A program made the position numbers and the translations under genes. Below the pieces are notes generated by a model. The model had not been told where the DNA came from and made no database searches. It was given only the letters and a program-made list of their open reading frames with translations. From DAOUJI01 sp965197415 (GTDB taxonomy: Bacteria > Chloroflexota > Dehalococcoidia > Lucifugimonadales > JAGWBF01), in assembly GCA_965197415.1 (NCBI GenBank), contig OZ240207.1:2914001-2978000 (forward strand): a DNA stretch of 64,000 nt. Reading direction: 5' to 3'. Shown piece after piece: positions 9,208-18,286 of this stretch. The first letter of the stretch is position 1, and each line of letters opens with the position of its first letter.

Positions 9208-10239
9208 CTACGGGTAGACCGCCACAGCTTCCAACGACGTCGTCTCCGGCCAGCCGAACATCAGGTTCATGTTCTGGATGGCCTGGCCCGCGGCGCCCTT
9301 CACAAGGTTGTCCAGGCAGCTGATTACGATCAGCTTGCCCGTGCGGACATCCACCGTCGGATAGACCAGGCACATGTTGTTGCCCAGGGTCTGCTTGGTC
9401 TGAGGAGGCGCTGTTGTGACCTTCACGAACGGCTCCCCAGAGTAGAAGTCCTGGTAGAGTTCCCGGACCGACGCCTTGGCTTCCTCCCACGAGGAGAAGG
9501 TCCCTGGACGCAGCTGCGCGTAGCAAGAACTCAGGATTCCGCGTGTCATGGGTATCAGGTGCGTCAGGAAAGTCAGGTTAAGACCGTTTCCCGAAAGTCT
9601 GCCAAGCTCTTGGGTTATTTCAGGCAGGTGGCGGTGACCGTCCAACGAGTAGGCGAAAACGTTCTCGTTGACCTCGGAGTAGTGGTTGGACAGCGCTAGG
9701 CTGCGGCCTCCGCCGGAAATTCCCGACTTGCTGTCCACCACGACGCCCGGCTCTATGATGCCCTCCTCCACTGCCGGGGCCAGAGCAAGGATGGCGCTGG
9801 TAGGATAGCAGCCAGGGTTCGCCACCAAGTTGGCCTGGGAGACTTCTTCCCGGTTGAGCTCCGTTAAGCCGTAGGCGGCTTCCTCCAGGTATTGAGGGCC
9901 GGGGTGGGTTGTCTGGTACCAGGACTCATATTCGGAAACGCTCTTCAAGCGGAAGTCGGCGGAGATGTCCACGACTTTGACGCCGTCCTCCAAGAGGGGA
10001 ATGCACGCTTCGGCGCTGGCCTTATGGGGCAGCGCCGAAAAGACCAGGTCCAGGCTACCGCTCAGCTCAGGCTCGATCTCCAGGTCCAGGTCCCACAGGT
10101 GAGGAAAGACCTCACCCAGCTGTTGGCCCGCCGAACTTCGGCCCGTCACCGACGCTATCTCCACGTCGGGGCGCCTATGCAGAAGCCTCGCAAGCTCTGA
10201 GCCTGAGTAACCTGTTACGTTGATAATGCCGACTTTCAC
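9208..10239 (-). CDS. argC: N-acetyl-gamma-glutamyl-phosphate reductase
   Basis: ArgC makes N-acetylglutamate semialdehyde from N-acetylglutamyl phosphate with NADPH, the third step of arginine biosynthesis, in the cytoplasm. 343 residues, normal for the family. The dinucleotide-binding start KVGIINVTGYSGSEL is at the N-terminus, the catalytic Cys is Cys144 in NPGCYPTS, and GHRHLPEI carries the conserved substrate-binding His. I chose the GTG at 10239 because AGGAG lies seven bases upstream and the protein begins with the family motif; the frame extends further upstream but that part is not conserved. No other arg genes are in the window. Confidence 0.95.
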   Translation of the reverse strand: MKVGIINVTGYSGSELARLLHRRPDVEIASVTGRSSAGQQLGEVFPHLWDLDLEIEPELSGSLDLVFSALPHKASAEACIPLLEDGVKVVDISADFRLKSVSEYESWYQTTHPGPQYLEEAAYGLTELNREEVSQANLVANPGCYPTSAILALAPAVEEGIIEPGVVVDSKSGISGGGRSLALSNHYSEVNENVFAYSLDGHRHLPEITQELGRLSGNGLNLTFLTHLIPMTRGILSSCYAQLRPGTFSSWEEAKASVRELYQDFYSGEPFVKVTTAPPQTKQTLGNNMCLVYPTVDVRTGKLIVISCLDNLVKGAAGQAIQNMNLMFGWPETTSLEAVAVYP

Positions 10240-10292
10240 CTTGGTTCTCCTGTGAATGTGTGGAAACTCAATTATACACCTTGGCGGTGCAG

Positions 10293-11120
10293 TTAGTTGA
10301 TAGGCGGTATGGGCGGAGTATGAGGGACTCGCCCAGACCGGGATGGATCGGGCGCTTTTCTGGCCGCTTTCGGCTTCTTGGTGAAGCTTCCTGCTGAAGG
10401 ACACCCGTCGGCCAGGGGGCAGACTTCGCACAGGGGCCGTTGGGCCTTGCATACCCGACGCCCGTGGGTGATTAGGCCCATGTGGAAGTCGAAGACCTCG
10501 TCCGGCCTTACGGTGCGTTCCAGGATGTCATGGGCTTGGTCGAAGTCGGCCTTCTCCCCTATCAGCCCAAGCCGCTTGGCCACACGGTATACGTGGGTGT
10601 CCACTGCCATGGCCGGCATCCCCAGGGAGAAGCAGAGGATCACCGCGGCGGTCTTGGGTCCTATCCCCGGCAGGCTTCTCAGCCACTCCTTGGCCTCGTC
10701 CAGGGGCATGTCTTTCAGGAAGTTCAAGTCCAGGCTGCCCCGTTTCTCCAGGATCAGGTTCAAGACCTCTTTGATGCGGGGCGCCTTGACCCTCGCCAAC
10801 CCCCCAATGGAGACTTTTTGGGCGATGACGGGCACGTCCGCTCGCGCCACTTCGTCGAAGGTCCCGAAATGGTCCATGAGGTTGGTGAACGCCCGCTCGG
10901 AGTTCAGGTCCGAGGTGTGTTGGGACAAAATGGTGAAAACCACCTCGGCTATGGGGTCGTAACGAGGAGTGTGGTCGAACGGGCCGTACTCAGCCGTTAG
11001 GGTCTCCAACACCTTTGGGGCGGGGACTCTATTCCGCCTTGGTCTAGTGCCCGCGCCTTTGCGCCTACTCTTGGCGGGACCCGGTTTAGCCAGTGTGTCC
11101 ATAACACGGAATTTTATCAT
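10293..11120 (-). CDS. nth: Endonuclease III-like DNA glycosylase
   Basis: Base-excision repair glycosylase/AP lyase acting on oxidised pyrimidines. Helix-hairpin-helix LPGIGPKTAA holds the catalytic Lys (156) and VDTHVYR the catalytic Asp (174). The C-terminal [4Fe-4S] motif is complete: Cys224-x6-Cys231-x2-Cys234-x5-Cys240. The protein is longer than E. coli Nth because of a basic N-terminal tail of about 35 residues and a Pro/Lys-rich tail after the cluster. A second ATG at 11102 is an alternative start; neither has a clear ribosome site. MutY is less likely because the MutY C-terminal NUDIX-like domain is absent. Confidence 0.9.
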   Translation of the reverse strand: MIKFRVMDTLAKPGPAKSRRKGAGTRPRRNRVPAPKVLETLTAEYGPFDHTPRYDPIAEVVFTILSQHTSDLNSERAFTNLMDHFGTFDEVARADVPVIAQKVSIGGLARVKAPRIKEVLNLILEKRGSLDLNFLKDMPLDEAKEWLRSLPGIGPKTAAVILCFSLGMPAMAVDTHVYRVAKRLGLIGEKADFDQAHDILERTVRPDEVFDFHMGLITHGRRVCKAQRPLCEVCPLADGCPSAGSFTKKPKAARKAPDPSRSGRVPHTPPIPPIN

Positions 11121-11164
11121 CTTTTGCGGCGGCCCATATCCATCGTCGGCCTGTGATATAGTAG

Positions 11165-11215
11165 GGTCGGCCCGCCTTAATGGAGGCGCTTCGAGCAGGC
11201 CTGAGCGGGCCGACC
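11165..11215 (+). promoter_or_regulatory. GC-rich stem-loop in the tldD leader
   Basis: A perfect 11-bp inverted repeat (GGTCGGCCCGC at 11165-11175 and GCGGGCCGACC at 11205-11215) encloses 29 bases that can fold into smaller hairpins (CGCC/GGCG and GCT/AGC). It lies 37 bases upstream of tldD and just after a TATAGT at 11157-11162, so it could form the start of the transcript. It could be an operator, a structured leader or an mRNA-stabilising hairpin. No known riboswitch class is recognised. Confidence 0.45.
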
Positions 11216-11251
11216 GGCGATCCGAACCGTATATAAGAAAGCAGAGTCCTG

Positions 11252-12631
11252 ATGACCATCAACAGTGAAAATATTCGAGACCGGATCGAAGACGCCCTGA
11301 AAGGCCGTGACGCCCGGTACATAGAAATCAGAGTCGAGGAGGGCGAGAGCAGCCACGTCCGTTACCGCGGCAAGGAGCTGGACGAAATAGGCCGTACATC
11401 CAGTGTGGGTGGATGCATTCGCGCTCTGGCCGGCGGGTGGGGGTTCGTGAGCTTCAACAATCTGGAAGGCCTCCGTGAAAAAGTCGCCACCGCCGTGAGG
11501 AACGCCCAATTTGTCAGCGACACTGGAATAGAAATCGCACCGGTGGAGCCTGTCGTCGACATTGTCCCGCCTGTTGTAAAGAAGGACCCACGCGGCGTTT
11601 CGCTGGCTGACAAGAAAGCCCTGATGGACGAGTACGTCGAGATCGTGAACTCCAACCCTAAGATCACCAGCGGCACCGTAGCCTACTCCGACGGGGGCCG
11701 CTCCCGCATTTTCGCCACTTCCGACGGCTCTTACATACAGCAGCAGAAGTTGGACGTCAGTCTGAGGCTCAACGCCATGGCCAGGGACGGAGGCGAGGTC
11801 CAGCAGTCGGGCGTGAGCCTGGGGTCCAACGGAGACTACGGGTTCGTCGAGACCCTCCATGACACCGCCAGGGAAATCTCGGACCGGGCGGTCGCTCTTC
11901 TAAGCGCTCCCCAAGTCAAGGGCGGCGAGTACACCGTGGTATTGGAGCCGGTGCTGGCCGGGGTGTTCGTGCATGAGGCCTTCGGCCACCTGTCGGAGGC
12001 CGACCATGTGTATGAAAACGAGCGCATGAGAGAAATCATGGTCATGGGCAAGCGTTTCGGAGGCCCCCACCTTAACGTAGTCGATGGAGCGGCTGTAGAG
12101 GGGCTGCGTGGAAGCTACAAGTACGACGACGAAGGGGTACGGTCCACGAGGTCGTACCTCCTCAAAGAAGGAGTGCTGGTGGGACGGCTCCATTCTCGGG
12201 AGACGGCGGCGACTTTGGGCGAAACCCCCACGGGCAACGCCAGGGCCATCTCGTCCTCTTTCCCGCCCATCGTGCGCATGACCAACACCTTCATCGAGCC
12301 AGGCGAGAATACTCTTGAGGACCTTCTCGCTGACGTGAAGGACGGACTTTACGTGAGCAACTGGTACGGGGGCATGACCTCTATGGAACAGTTCACCTTC
12401 TCCGCCGGAGAGACCTACGCCATAAGAAACGGCCGCATCGAAGAGTTGATGAGGCCCGTGTTGCTGTCGGGCAACCTGTTCACGACTCTGGAGAACCTGG
12501 ACGCCGTGGCCAATGACCTGGACATGAACCAGGGGGGCGGGTGCGGTAAGGGCGGCCAGTCGCCCCTGCCCGTGTCCAACGGCAGCCCCCATATACGCAT
12601 CCAGAAGTGCCTGATCGGAGGGACCTCCTAA
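11252..12631 (+). CDS. tldD: Metalloprotease TldD
   Basis: TldD is the zinc-dependent catalytic subunit of the TldD/TldE protease, which degrades unfolded or modified peptides in the cytoplasm (known roles: microcin B17 maturation, CcdA turnover). 459 residues, the usual length. The zinc motif HEAFGH is at 241-246, followed by the conserved SEADHVYENERMR region, and the C-terminal MNQGGGCGKGGQSPLPVS block is typical. The start is an ATG with no strong ribosome site. Its TAA stop overlaps the tldE ATG, so the two subunits are translationally coupled. Confidence 0.95.
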   Translation: MTINSENIRDRIEDALKGRDARYIEIRVEEGESSHVRYRGKELDEIGRTSSVGGCIRALAGGWGFVSFNNLEGLREKVATAVRNAQFVSDTGIEIAPVEPVVDIVPPVVKKDPRGVSLADKKALMDEYVEIVNSNPKITSGTVAYSDGGRSRIFATSDGSYIQQQKLDVSLRLNAMARDGGEVQQSGVSLGSNGDYGFVETLHDTAREISDRAVALLSAPQVKGGEYTVVLEPVLAGVFVHEAFGHLSEADHVYENERMREIMVMGKRFGGPHLNVVDGAAVEGLRGSYKYDDEGVRSTRSYLLKEGVLVGRLHSRETAATLGETPTGNARAISSSFPPIVRMTNTFIEPGENTLEDLLADVKDGLYVSNWYGGMTSMEQFTFSAGETYAIRNGRIEELMRPVLLSGNLFTTLENLDAVANDLDMNQGGGCGKGGQSPLPVSNGSPHIRIQKCLIGGTS

Positions 12632-13959
12632 TGGCGGCTGGAATCGACCTCCAACAGCTTCTTGAGAAGGCCTCCAAAGTTTCGGATCAGGCCGAGGTCT
12701 TCCACCTGGACCATAAGGACGAGCCAGTGATGTTCGAATCCAACCGGCTGAAGCTGGTGGAAGCCAGGGAAAGCTCCGGCGTGGCGGTCAGGCTCATCAA
12801 GGACGGCAGGATAGGGCTGGCTTCCACGTCCAATTTCCAGGACTTGGACTCACTGGTTAACAACGCCCTGGAGATGGTCACATTCGGACCCGAAGCCAAG
12901 CTCGACCTCCCGTCACACTCCACCTTCACCGAGGTTGACGTATACGACGAGGCAGCCGAGACCTTCCCAATGGAGGACATGATACGCATGGGGCAGGAGG
13001 GCATCGACCTGCTGAGGGAGTCCGACGGGGAGCTGGTCTGCGACGCCACAGTGTCCAAAAGCAAGAACGTCATCACTATATTGAACTCCAAGGGAGGCAG
13101 CGCCTCCTACTCCAAGACTACCTTCTCCGCTTTCTACCACGGCACCAAAATCCAGGGCACCGACATGCTGTTCGTGTCCGACGGTCGGAGTTCCTGCCGT
13201 CCCTTCTCGGACATCTCCGAGTTGGTGGAGTCGGTGAAGCTACAGCTGGAATATTCCCGGGAGCTTGTGCCCGCCCCCACGGGGAGCCTGCCCGTCATCT
13301 TCACCCCCAAGGGAGTGGCCGGCGCATTGCTGTCCCCGCTCCTTTCCGGCTTCAACGGGCGCACGGTGTTCCAGGGTACGTCGCCGCTGGTGGACAAGCT
13401 GGGGGAGAAGATGGTGGGCGACGGATTCAGTGTCTGGGACAGGCCGACGCTGCCCTACGCCGTGGGCAGCCGAATGTGCGATGACGAAGGAATGCCGACG
13501 GGCGACATGCCACTTGTGGACGCAGGGACCATCGCCAACTTCCTCTACGACCTGCAGACCGCTGCCCTCGCTGGAGTGGAGAGCACCGCCAGCGCCCAGA
13601 GGGGCCTGAGCAGCCTGCCGTCTCCTGGCGCCAGCGTGATAGTCGTCTCAGAGGGTGAGCGGTCCTACTCCGACATGATTAAGGACGTGGACGAGGGACT
13701 TATGGTGGAGAGGCTGCTGGGCGCAGGGCAGAGCAATATCCTCGGCGGCGATTTTAACGCAAACGTGCTTTTGGGCTACAAGATAGAAAAAGGCAGCGTC
13801 GTCGGGCGTGTCAAAAACACGGTAATCTCTGGTAATGTATACTTGTCACTCAACAACATCGTCGGCATCGAGAACGAGAGCCACTGGGTGGGAGGGTCAG
13901 TGAAAACACCCGCCTTGTGCCTGGGTGAAGTGTCTGTGGCCACCAAAGAGCAGTCCTGA
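12631..13959 (+). CDS. tldE: TldE/PmbA, non-catalytic partner of TldD
   Basis: 442 residues, homologous to TldD but without HExxxH, as expected for TldE/PmbA, which closes the chamber of the heterodimer and shapes the peptide channel. Family hallmarks include the N-terminal EVFHLDHKDEPVMFESNRLK stretch and C-terminal GDFNANVLLGYKIEKGSVVGRVKNT (written here in part only as landmarks GDFNANVLLGYKIE and GSVVGRVKNT). The ATG at 12631 sits in a TAATG overlap with tldD; in-frame GTG/CTG codons further upstream fall inside tldD and are unlikely. Runs into the HEAT-repeat gene. Confidence 0.93.
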   Translation: MAAGIDLQQLLEKASKVSDQAEVFHLDHKDEPVMFESNRLKLVEARESSGVAVRLIKDGRIGLASTSNFQDLDSLVNNALEMVTFGPEAKLDLPSHSTFTEVDVYDEAAETFPMEDMIRMGQEGIDLLRESDGELVCDATVSKSKNVITILNSKGGSASYSKTTFSAFYHGTKIQGTDMLFVSDGRSSCRPFSDISELVESVKLQLEYSRELVPAPTGSLPVIFTPKGVAGALLSPLLSGFNGRTVFQGTSPLVDKLGEKMVGDGFSVWDRPTLPYAVGSRMCDDEGMPTGDMPLVDAGTIANFLYDLQTAALAGVESTASAQRGLSSLPSPGASVIVVSEGERSYSDMIKDVDEGLMVERLLGAGQSNILGGDFNANVLLGYKIEKGSVVGRVKNTVISGNVYLSLNNIVGIENESHWVGGSVKTPALCLGEVSVATKEQS

Positions 13960-13984
13960 CATTCCTCGACTTGGAGCGGTTTCC

Positions 13985-14908
13985 TTGTCTCTGGAAAGTT
14001 GCATCGGTTCCCTGCAAGACGAACAAGCTGATCTGGGTTACCAGGTCTTGATTGAGTTGTCCGATCTGACGTCGTCTGACCTCGGAATATTCGCCAGGGC
14101 TTGGTTCAAGCTCTCAGTTCCGCGCAGGGTGGCCGTCGTAGAACGGATGGTGGAGTTGGGGGAAGAGAATCCGGAGTTGGACTTCTTCTCCATCTACAAG
14201 GTCTGCCTCAAAGACTCGGACGACGAGGTCAGGAGAACTGCGGTTCACGGGCTTTGGGAGTTTGAGGACCGTTCGCTGATTCAGTCGTTGGTGGACCTTC
14301 TGCTGTATGACTCCTCCGGTGAGGTGAGGGCTGAGGCGGCGATGGGACTGGGCAAGTTTGCCTCTCTGGCCGAGGACCGCAAGGTGCTGTCCAAGGACGG
14401 CGACCTTGTACGAGAATCTCTGATGCGCACACTGAGGAAGGACGGCGAGTGGCTGGAGGTCACCCGCAGGGCTTTGGAATCGGCGGCGCCCTTCAACACC
14501 CCGGAGATTTACAAGCACATACACAAAGCCTACGACAGTGACGACGTGGACCTGAAGTGCAGCTCCATCTATGCCATGGGTCGCACGGGCGAGTCCCAAT
14601 GGCTCCCTCTGATATTCCGAGAACTTCAGAACCCCGATCCACCCATTCGGTATGAAGCCGCCAACGCCTGTGGGCAGCTGGACGACGAAGAAGCGGCTCC
14701 CCACCTGTTGCCGTTGCTCCATGACGACGACCTGCAAGTGCAGTTGGCCGCCATAAACGCCTTGGGCGAAATCGGGGGCCAGATTGCCATGCGGGCGTTG
14801 TTCGTGTGCATTGAAGGCGAGGACTCAGTCTTGGAAGACGCTGCACGGACGGCTCTCGAAAACCTGAAAGCAATGGAAGAGCCGCTGGGCTTTAACTACG
14901 GGTTCTAG
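13985..14908 (+). CDS. HEAT-repeat (PBS lyase-like) protein
   Basis: About 307 residues built of roughly 30-residue helical pairs: DSDDEVRRTAVHGLWEF, DSSGEVRAEAAMGLGKF, NPDPPIRYEAANACGQL and DDDLQVQLAAINALGEI are successive HEAT/armadillo units. Such scaffolds mediate protein-protein contacts; some are bilin lyases, but no phycobilin genes are nearby, so I make no enzymatic claim. I chose TTG at 13985 with GGAG nine bases upstream; a GTG at 13925 would overlap tldE by 35 bases. Follows tldDE closely and precedes the PPOX gene without a gap, so it is probably part of the tldDE operon. Confidence 0.75.
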   Translation: MSLESCIGSLQDEQADLGYQVLIELSDLTSSDLGIFARAWFKLSVPRRVAVVERMVELGEENPELDFFSIYKVCLKDSDDEVRRTAVHGLWEFEDRSLIQSLVDLLLYDSSGEVRAEAAMGLGKFASLAEDRKVLSKDGDLVRESLMRTLRKDGEWLEVTRRALESAAPFNTPEIYKHIHKAYDSDDVDLKCSSIYAMGRTGESQWLPLIFRELQNPDPPIRYEAANACGQLDDEEAAPHLLPLLHDDDLQVQLAAINALGEIGGQIAMRALFVCIEGEDSVLEDAARTALENLKAMEEPLGFNYGF

Positions 14909-15340
14909 TTGGACGAGCGGGAGACAGTCCTCGTACAAAACGCCCGTGTGGCCCGGTTCGCAACGGCCGACTCATCTGGCGCCCCGCATCTGATCCCCAT
15001 CTGCTTCGTCTACGACGGCGCCGCCTTCTACTCCGTTCTTGATCAGAAACCCAAACGCACTTCCGTAAACCGCCTGCGCAGAGTCCGCAACATCTTGGAG
15101 AACCCCAAGGTGGCGCTGGTGATTGACAGCTATGAAGAGGACTGGTCGCGACTATGGTACATCCTGGTCACGGGATCTGCGACGCTCCTGGAGCCTGGAA
15201 AGGAGCAGTCGGAGGCGGTGGCCATGCTGCGGGAGAAGTACGCCCAGTACAGAGATATGGACTTGGAGTACGCTCCGGTGATAAAAATAGAACCTGATAA
15301 GGTGGTTTCCTGGGTGGGGTCCGGCTTCCCCGAGGCTTGA
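14909..15340 (+). CDS. PPOX-class flavin/F420-dependent oxidoreductase (Rv0121-like)
   Basis: 143 residues with a split-barrel flavin-binding fold: VARFATADSSGAPHLIPICF, KRTSVNRLRRVRNILENP and LVTGSATLLEPG follow the pattern of the TIGR03668/Rv0121-type F420-dependent PPOX proteins. These small enzymes use F420 or FMN to reduce or oxidise small molecules; the substrate here is unknown. The TTG start directly follows the stop of the HEAT-repeat gene (no gap). The luciferase-like F420/FMN enzymes further along the window support use of flavin or deazaflavin chemistry in this organism. Confidence 0.8.
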   Translation: MDERETVLVQNARVARFATADSSGAPHLIPICFVYDGAAFYSVLDQKPKRTSVNRLRRVRNILENPKVALVIDSYEEDWSRLWYILVTGSATLLEPGKEQSEAVAMLREKYAQYRDMDLEYAPVIKIEPDKVVSWVGSGFPEA

Positions 15341-15437
15341 TGCTCCAGTTAAGGTTCATTATGGAGTCGAGGAGACTGCCTCACACGATACTCTGCATAC
15401 AGCTGAGATTCGGCAACCGGTTAGGAGGAACAGAAAG

Positions 15438-15683
15438 ATGGCTGACAGCATAATCGAAGTCTACGGCACATCATGGTGTCCCGACTGCACCAGGTCCAAG
15501 AAGTTCCTCACCGACAAGAACGTTCCTTTTGAGTGGTTCGATGTCGACGAGGATGAGGAGAAGCGGAATTACGTCGTCGAGGTCAACGGCGGCAAGCAAA
15601 TCGTGCCCACGATACTGTTCCCCGACGGCTCGGTCCTGGTGGAGCCTTCCAACAGACAGCTCGCCGAAAAGCTGGGAGTCTAG
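15438..15683 (+). CDS. Glutaredoxin/mycoredoxin-like thiol oxidoreductase
   Basis: 81 residues with a thioredoxin fold. The redox motif WCPDC (Cys14, Cys17) follows beta strand IIEVYGTS, and the cis-Pro segment is IVPTILFPDGS. CPDC and the small size resemble NrdH/mycoredoxin-type proteins that reduce mixed disulfides or supply electrons to reductases. The start is secure: TAGGAGGA lies ten bases before the ATG. It lies about 100 bases after the PPOX gene and converges on a minus-strand gene. Confidence 0.88.
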   Translation: MADSIIEVYGTSWCPDCTRSKKFLTDKNVPFEWFDVDEDEEKRNYVVEVNGGKQIVPTILFPDGSVLVEPSNRQLAEKLGV

Positions 15684-15692
15684 CCGCGCCCT

Positions 15693-16301
15693 CTATACGT
15701 CCGCCGCTATATTGTTCATGGCGGTGGGCCGGTGTATCACGGCGGCTTTGCCAACTGACGTGACTGAATAGTAGCCGGGGCGTCCGGGAGTACGTTCCAG
15801 CCAGCGGAACGTGCTTCTGGCCGAGTTGCGGAGGGTCTGCAGGAAGTCGTTGGGGCGGCGCCAGCCGGCCAGGTCGAAGAGGTAGACGAGTTCGTCTTCC
15901 GAGACCGCGTCGAACTCAAGGAATGCCCTCGCTCCCTCTGCGGCGACGACGACCCGCCTCATGTCTCCCACCGGGGCCAGCGACTGGGCGAACTGTACGT
16001 ACTTCGCCTCCCGTTCGGTTTGGCTTTCAACCACGTGATTCGCCCCGTCCCCGCCGTTGGAGGACGGCTGGCGCGTGACTTCCAGATGGTCCGTCACGTC
16101 AAGCCCTGAGGGCCTTTGGGAGGCGACCTGTCCGTTGGGCGCTTTCTCCTCCTCGAACAAGCCGGGGATCGGGTTTTTGTCGGCGGTCTGGTGGGAGTTC
16201 CTAAGAACAAAGGCAACAATGTCCCTGATTAGCTGAGCTTCGTCGGACTCCACGACAACATGGGTGTCGTTTGGAAGATTGATGGATACCTTAAATGCCA
16301 T
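15693..16301 (-). CDS. Hypothetical protein with C-terminal winged-helix-like segment
   Basis: 202 residues, no family recognised. The first 45 residues (MAFKVSINLPNDTHVVVES...) form a probable beta-rich domain ending in a helix IRDIVAFVLRN; a low-complexity linker of about 60 residues follows; the last 100 residues (DELVYLFDLAGWRRPNDFLQTLRNSA, then a basic turn and YYSVTSVGKAAVI) look like a helix-turn-helix or winged-helix module. A role in DNA or protein binding is possible but not shown. It faces the glutaredoxin gene tail to tail with a 9-base gap. Confidence 0.6.
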   Translation of the reverse strand: MAFKVSINLPNDTHVVVESDEAQLIRDIVAFVLRNSHQTADKNPIPGLFEEEKAPNGQVASQRPSGLDVTDHLEVTRQPSSNGGDGANHVVESQTEREAKYVQFAQSLAPVGDMRRVVVAAEGARAFLEFDAVSEDELVYLFDLAGWRRPNDFLQTLRNSARSTFRWLERTPGRPGYYSVTSVGKAAVIHRPTAMNNIAADV

Positions 16302-16382
16302 GCCCCCTCGTCCACACCTGAGAACAGCGTCTTACGCTAGGTTACGACAGTCGTAGGCAGGAATTCAAGGATGCGCCCATGC

Positions 16383-18254
16383 TCAAAGGGCCAGTTTGAG
16401 CCTGGCGGCAAGCTCGCGGGTCATTCCGGGGACCTGGGTGATCTCTTCCAGGGAGGCCTCTTTGATGCCTTTCACCGACCCGAACTTGCGAAGAAGCATT
16501 CGCTTGCGCTTGGGTCCTATGCCCTTTACCAGGTCCATGGATGAGGAGACACTGGACTTGCTGCGCAGTCTGCGGTGGTACGTTATGGCGAAACGGTGGG
16601 CCTCGTCTCTCATTCTTTGCACCAGGTACAAGCCCTGGGAGTCTCTGGGCAGAATGATGGGTTCCGGGGTGTGAGGAACGTAGAGCCACTCGTTTTCCTT
16701 GGCTAAGGACGCCAGAGGAATGAAATCTACGCCCAGTTCGAGGAACACCTCCAGCGCCGCCGACAGGTGGCCCTTGCCCCCGTCTATCAGGACCAGGTCT
16801 GGCACGGCGCCCCAGGTGTCCTTGTCCTGTATATCCGGTTGGTCCGCCCCGGTGGAGTTGCCCTTGCCCACGTTTTCGGCAAGTCGTTTGAATCTGCGCC
16901 TGAGGACTTCCTGCATCATGGCGTAGTCGTTGATTCCATCGACGGCCTTTATGCGGAACCGCCGGTACTCCGCCGGCCTTGGCCTTCCGTCCACGAATGT
17001 GACCATGCTCGCTACTGGGTTTGATCCCTGGATGTTGGAAATGTCATAGCATTCCATTCGTCGTGGGATGCCCGGCAGGTTTAGCTCTTCCTGCAGCTCG
17101 TTCAAGGCGTTGTTGACGAGCCCGGTGTTGGACAGCCATTTTGCCCGCCTCTGAGTGAGGCCCTGGGCCGCGTTCTCGGCCACCATCTTCACCAGCTTCC
17201 GCTTCTCGCCCCTCACCGGCTGGGTCAAGTCCACTTTCCCGCCGCGCTTTTCGCGCAGCCAAGCCCGGATTAGCTCCTCTTCTTCCACGGGGTGCTGCAC
17301 CAGCACGGTGGGCGCTATGTATGACGCCGACTGGTAGAACTGCTTGAGGAACTGGGAAAGCACGTGACTGGGCGAGTCCTCGTCAGTCCCTTCCATGATG
17401 AAGTGGTCGCGGCCTATGAGCTTGCCGTTCCTGACCATGAATACTTCGACCCAAGTCTCATCCGCGCCCTGCGCGAGGGCGATAGCGTCCAGGTCGTAGT
17501 CGGCGCTGGACGAGACCTTGATTTGAAGTTCGTCTATGGTCTGCCGGATGGCCTTGATTTGGTCCCTGAGCCTGGCCGCTCTCTCGAACTCCAAGGTCTC
17601 CGACGCCTGTTCCATCTTGGACTTCAGGTCGTCCACGATTGCGTCGCTCTTCCCCTCCATGAACATGACGACCTGCTGGACCACCTTGTTGTACTCTTGC
17701 TTGTCCACGGCGCCAATGCAGGGGGCTACGCACCTGTTGATGTAGTATTCCAGGCATGGCCTGGGGTCCGTGCCTGTGATGACCTTGGTGCAAGACCTGT
17801 ATGGGAAGAGCTTCTTCAAGAGGTCCAGAGTCTTACGCACACTGTGGGCCGTGGCGAAAGGGCCGAAATAGCGGGCGCCGTCCGTGGTTAGGCGCCGGGT
17901 GACGTATACCTGTGGGAAGTCTTCGGTCAGGTCGATTTTGATGAAGGGGTAGCTCTTATCGTCTTTGAGGCGGGCGTTGTAGTAGGGCTTGTGCTTCTTG
18001 ATGAAGGTGCATTCCAGGATCAGCGCTTCGCCCTCGGTGTCGGTGACGATGTAATCGAAGTCCCCGATGCGGGTGACCATGCGGCTGATCTTGGGCCCCA
18101 ACCCCTGGGACGAACCAAAGTAGTTCCGCAGCCGATTCTGGAGATTGGCGGCCTTGCCGACGTAGATGGGCTTGCCTGCGGCGTCCTTTAGGATGTATAC
18201 GCCCGGCTTGCCAGGTGTGAGCCTGAGCCTGTGCAGCAGCGATTCCCGGTCCAT
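16383..18254 (-). CDS. uvrC: UvrABC system protein C
   Basis: UvrC makes both incisions in nucleotide excision repair. Domains in order: N-terminal GIY-YIG nuclease (GVYILKDAAGKPIYVGKA) for the 3' cut, a Cys-containing region (RSCTKVITGTDPRPCLEYYINRCVAPC), the UVR helix pair (TLEFERAARLRDQIKAI) that binds UvrB, an RNase H-like domain with the conserved Asp in CYDISNIQG, and tandem HhH motifs at the C-terminus. About 623 residues. I chose ATG at 18254 because GGGGAGG lies just upstream; an in-frame start seven codons earlier is less likely. Last gene of the xer-rpiB-membrane protein-uvrC run. Confidence 0.96.
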   Translation of the reverse strand: MDRESLLHRLRLTPGKPGVYILKDAAGKPIYVGKAANLQNRLRNYFGSSQGLGPKISRMVTRIGDFDYIVTDTEGEALILECTFIKKHKPYYNARLKDDKSYPFIKIDLTEDFPQVYVTRRLTTDGARYFGPFATAHSVRKTLDLLKKLFPYRSCTKVITGTDPRPCLEYYINRCVAPCIGAVDKQEYNKVVQQVVMFMEGKSDAIVDDLKSKMEQASETLEFERAARLRDQIKAIRQTIDELQIKVSSSADYDLDAIALAQGADETWVEVFMVRNGKLIGRDHFIMEGTDEDSPSHVLSQFLKQFYQSASYIAPTVLVQHPVEEEELIRAWLREKRGGKVDLTQPVRGEKRKLVKMVAENAAQGLTQRRAKWLSNTGLVNNALNELQEELNLPGIPRRMECYDISNIQGSNPVASMVTFVDGRPRPAEYRRFRIKAVDGINDYAMMQEVLRRRFKRLAENVGKGNSTGADQPDIQDKDTWGAVPDLVLIDGGKGHLSAALEVFLELGVDFIPLASLAKENEWLYVPHTPEPIILPRDSQGLYLVQRMRDEAHRFAITYHRRLRSKSSVSSSMDLVKGIGPKRKRMLLRKFGSVKGIKEASLEEITQVPGMTRELAARLKLAL

Positions 18255-18286
18255 TTGGCCTCCCCGGCGGGTCAACCCAGAGCGGT

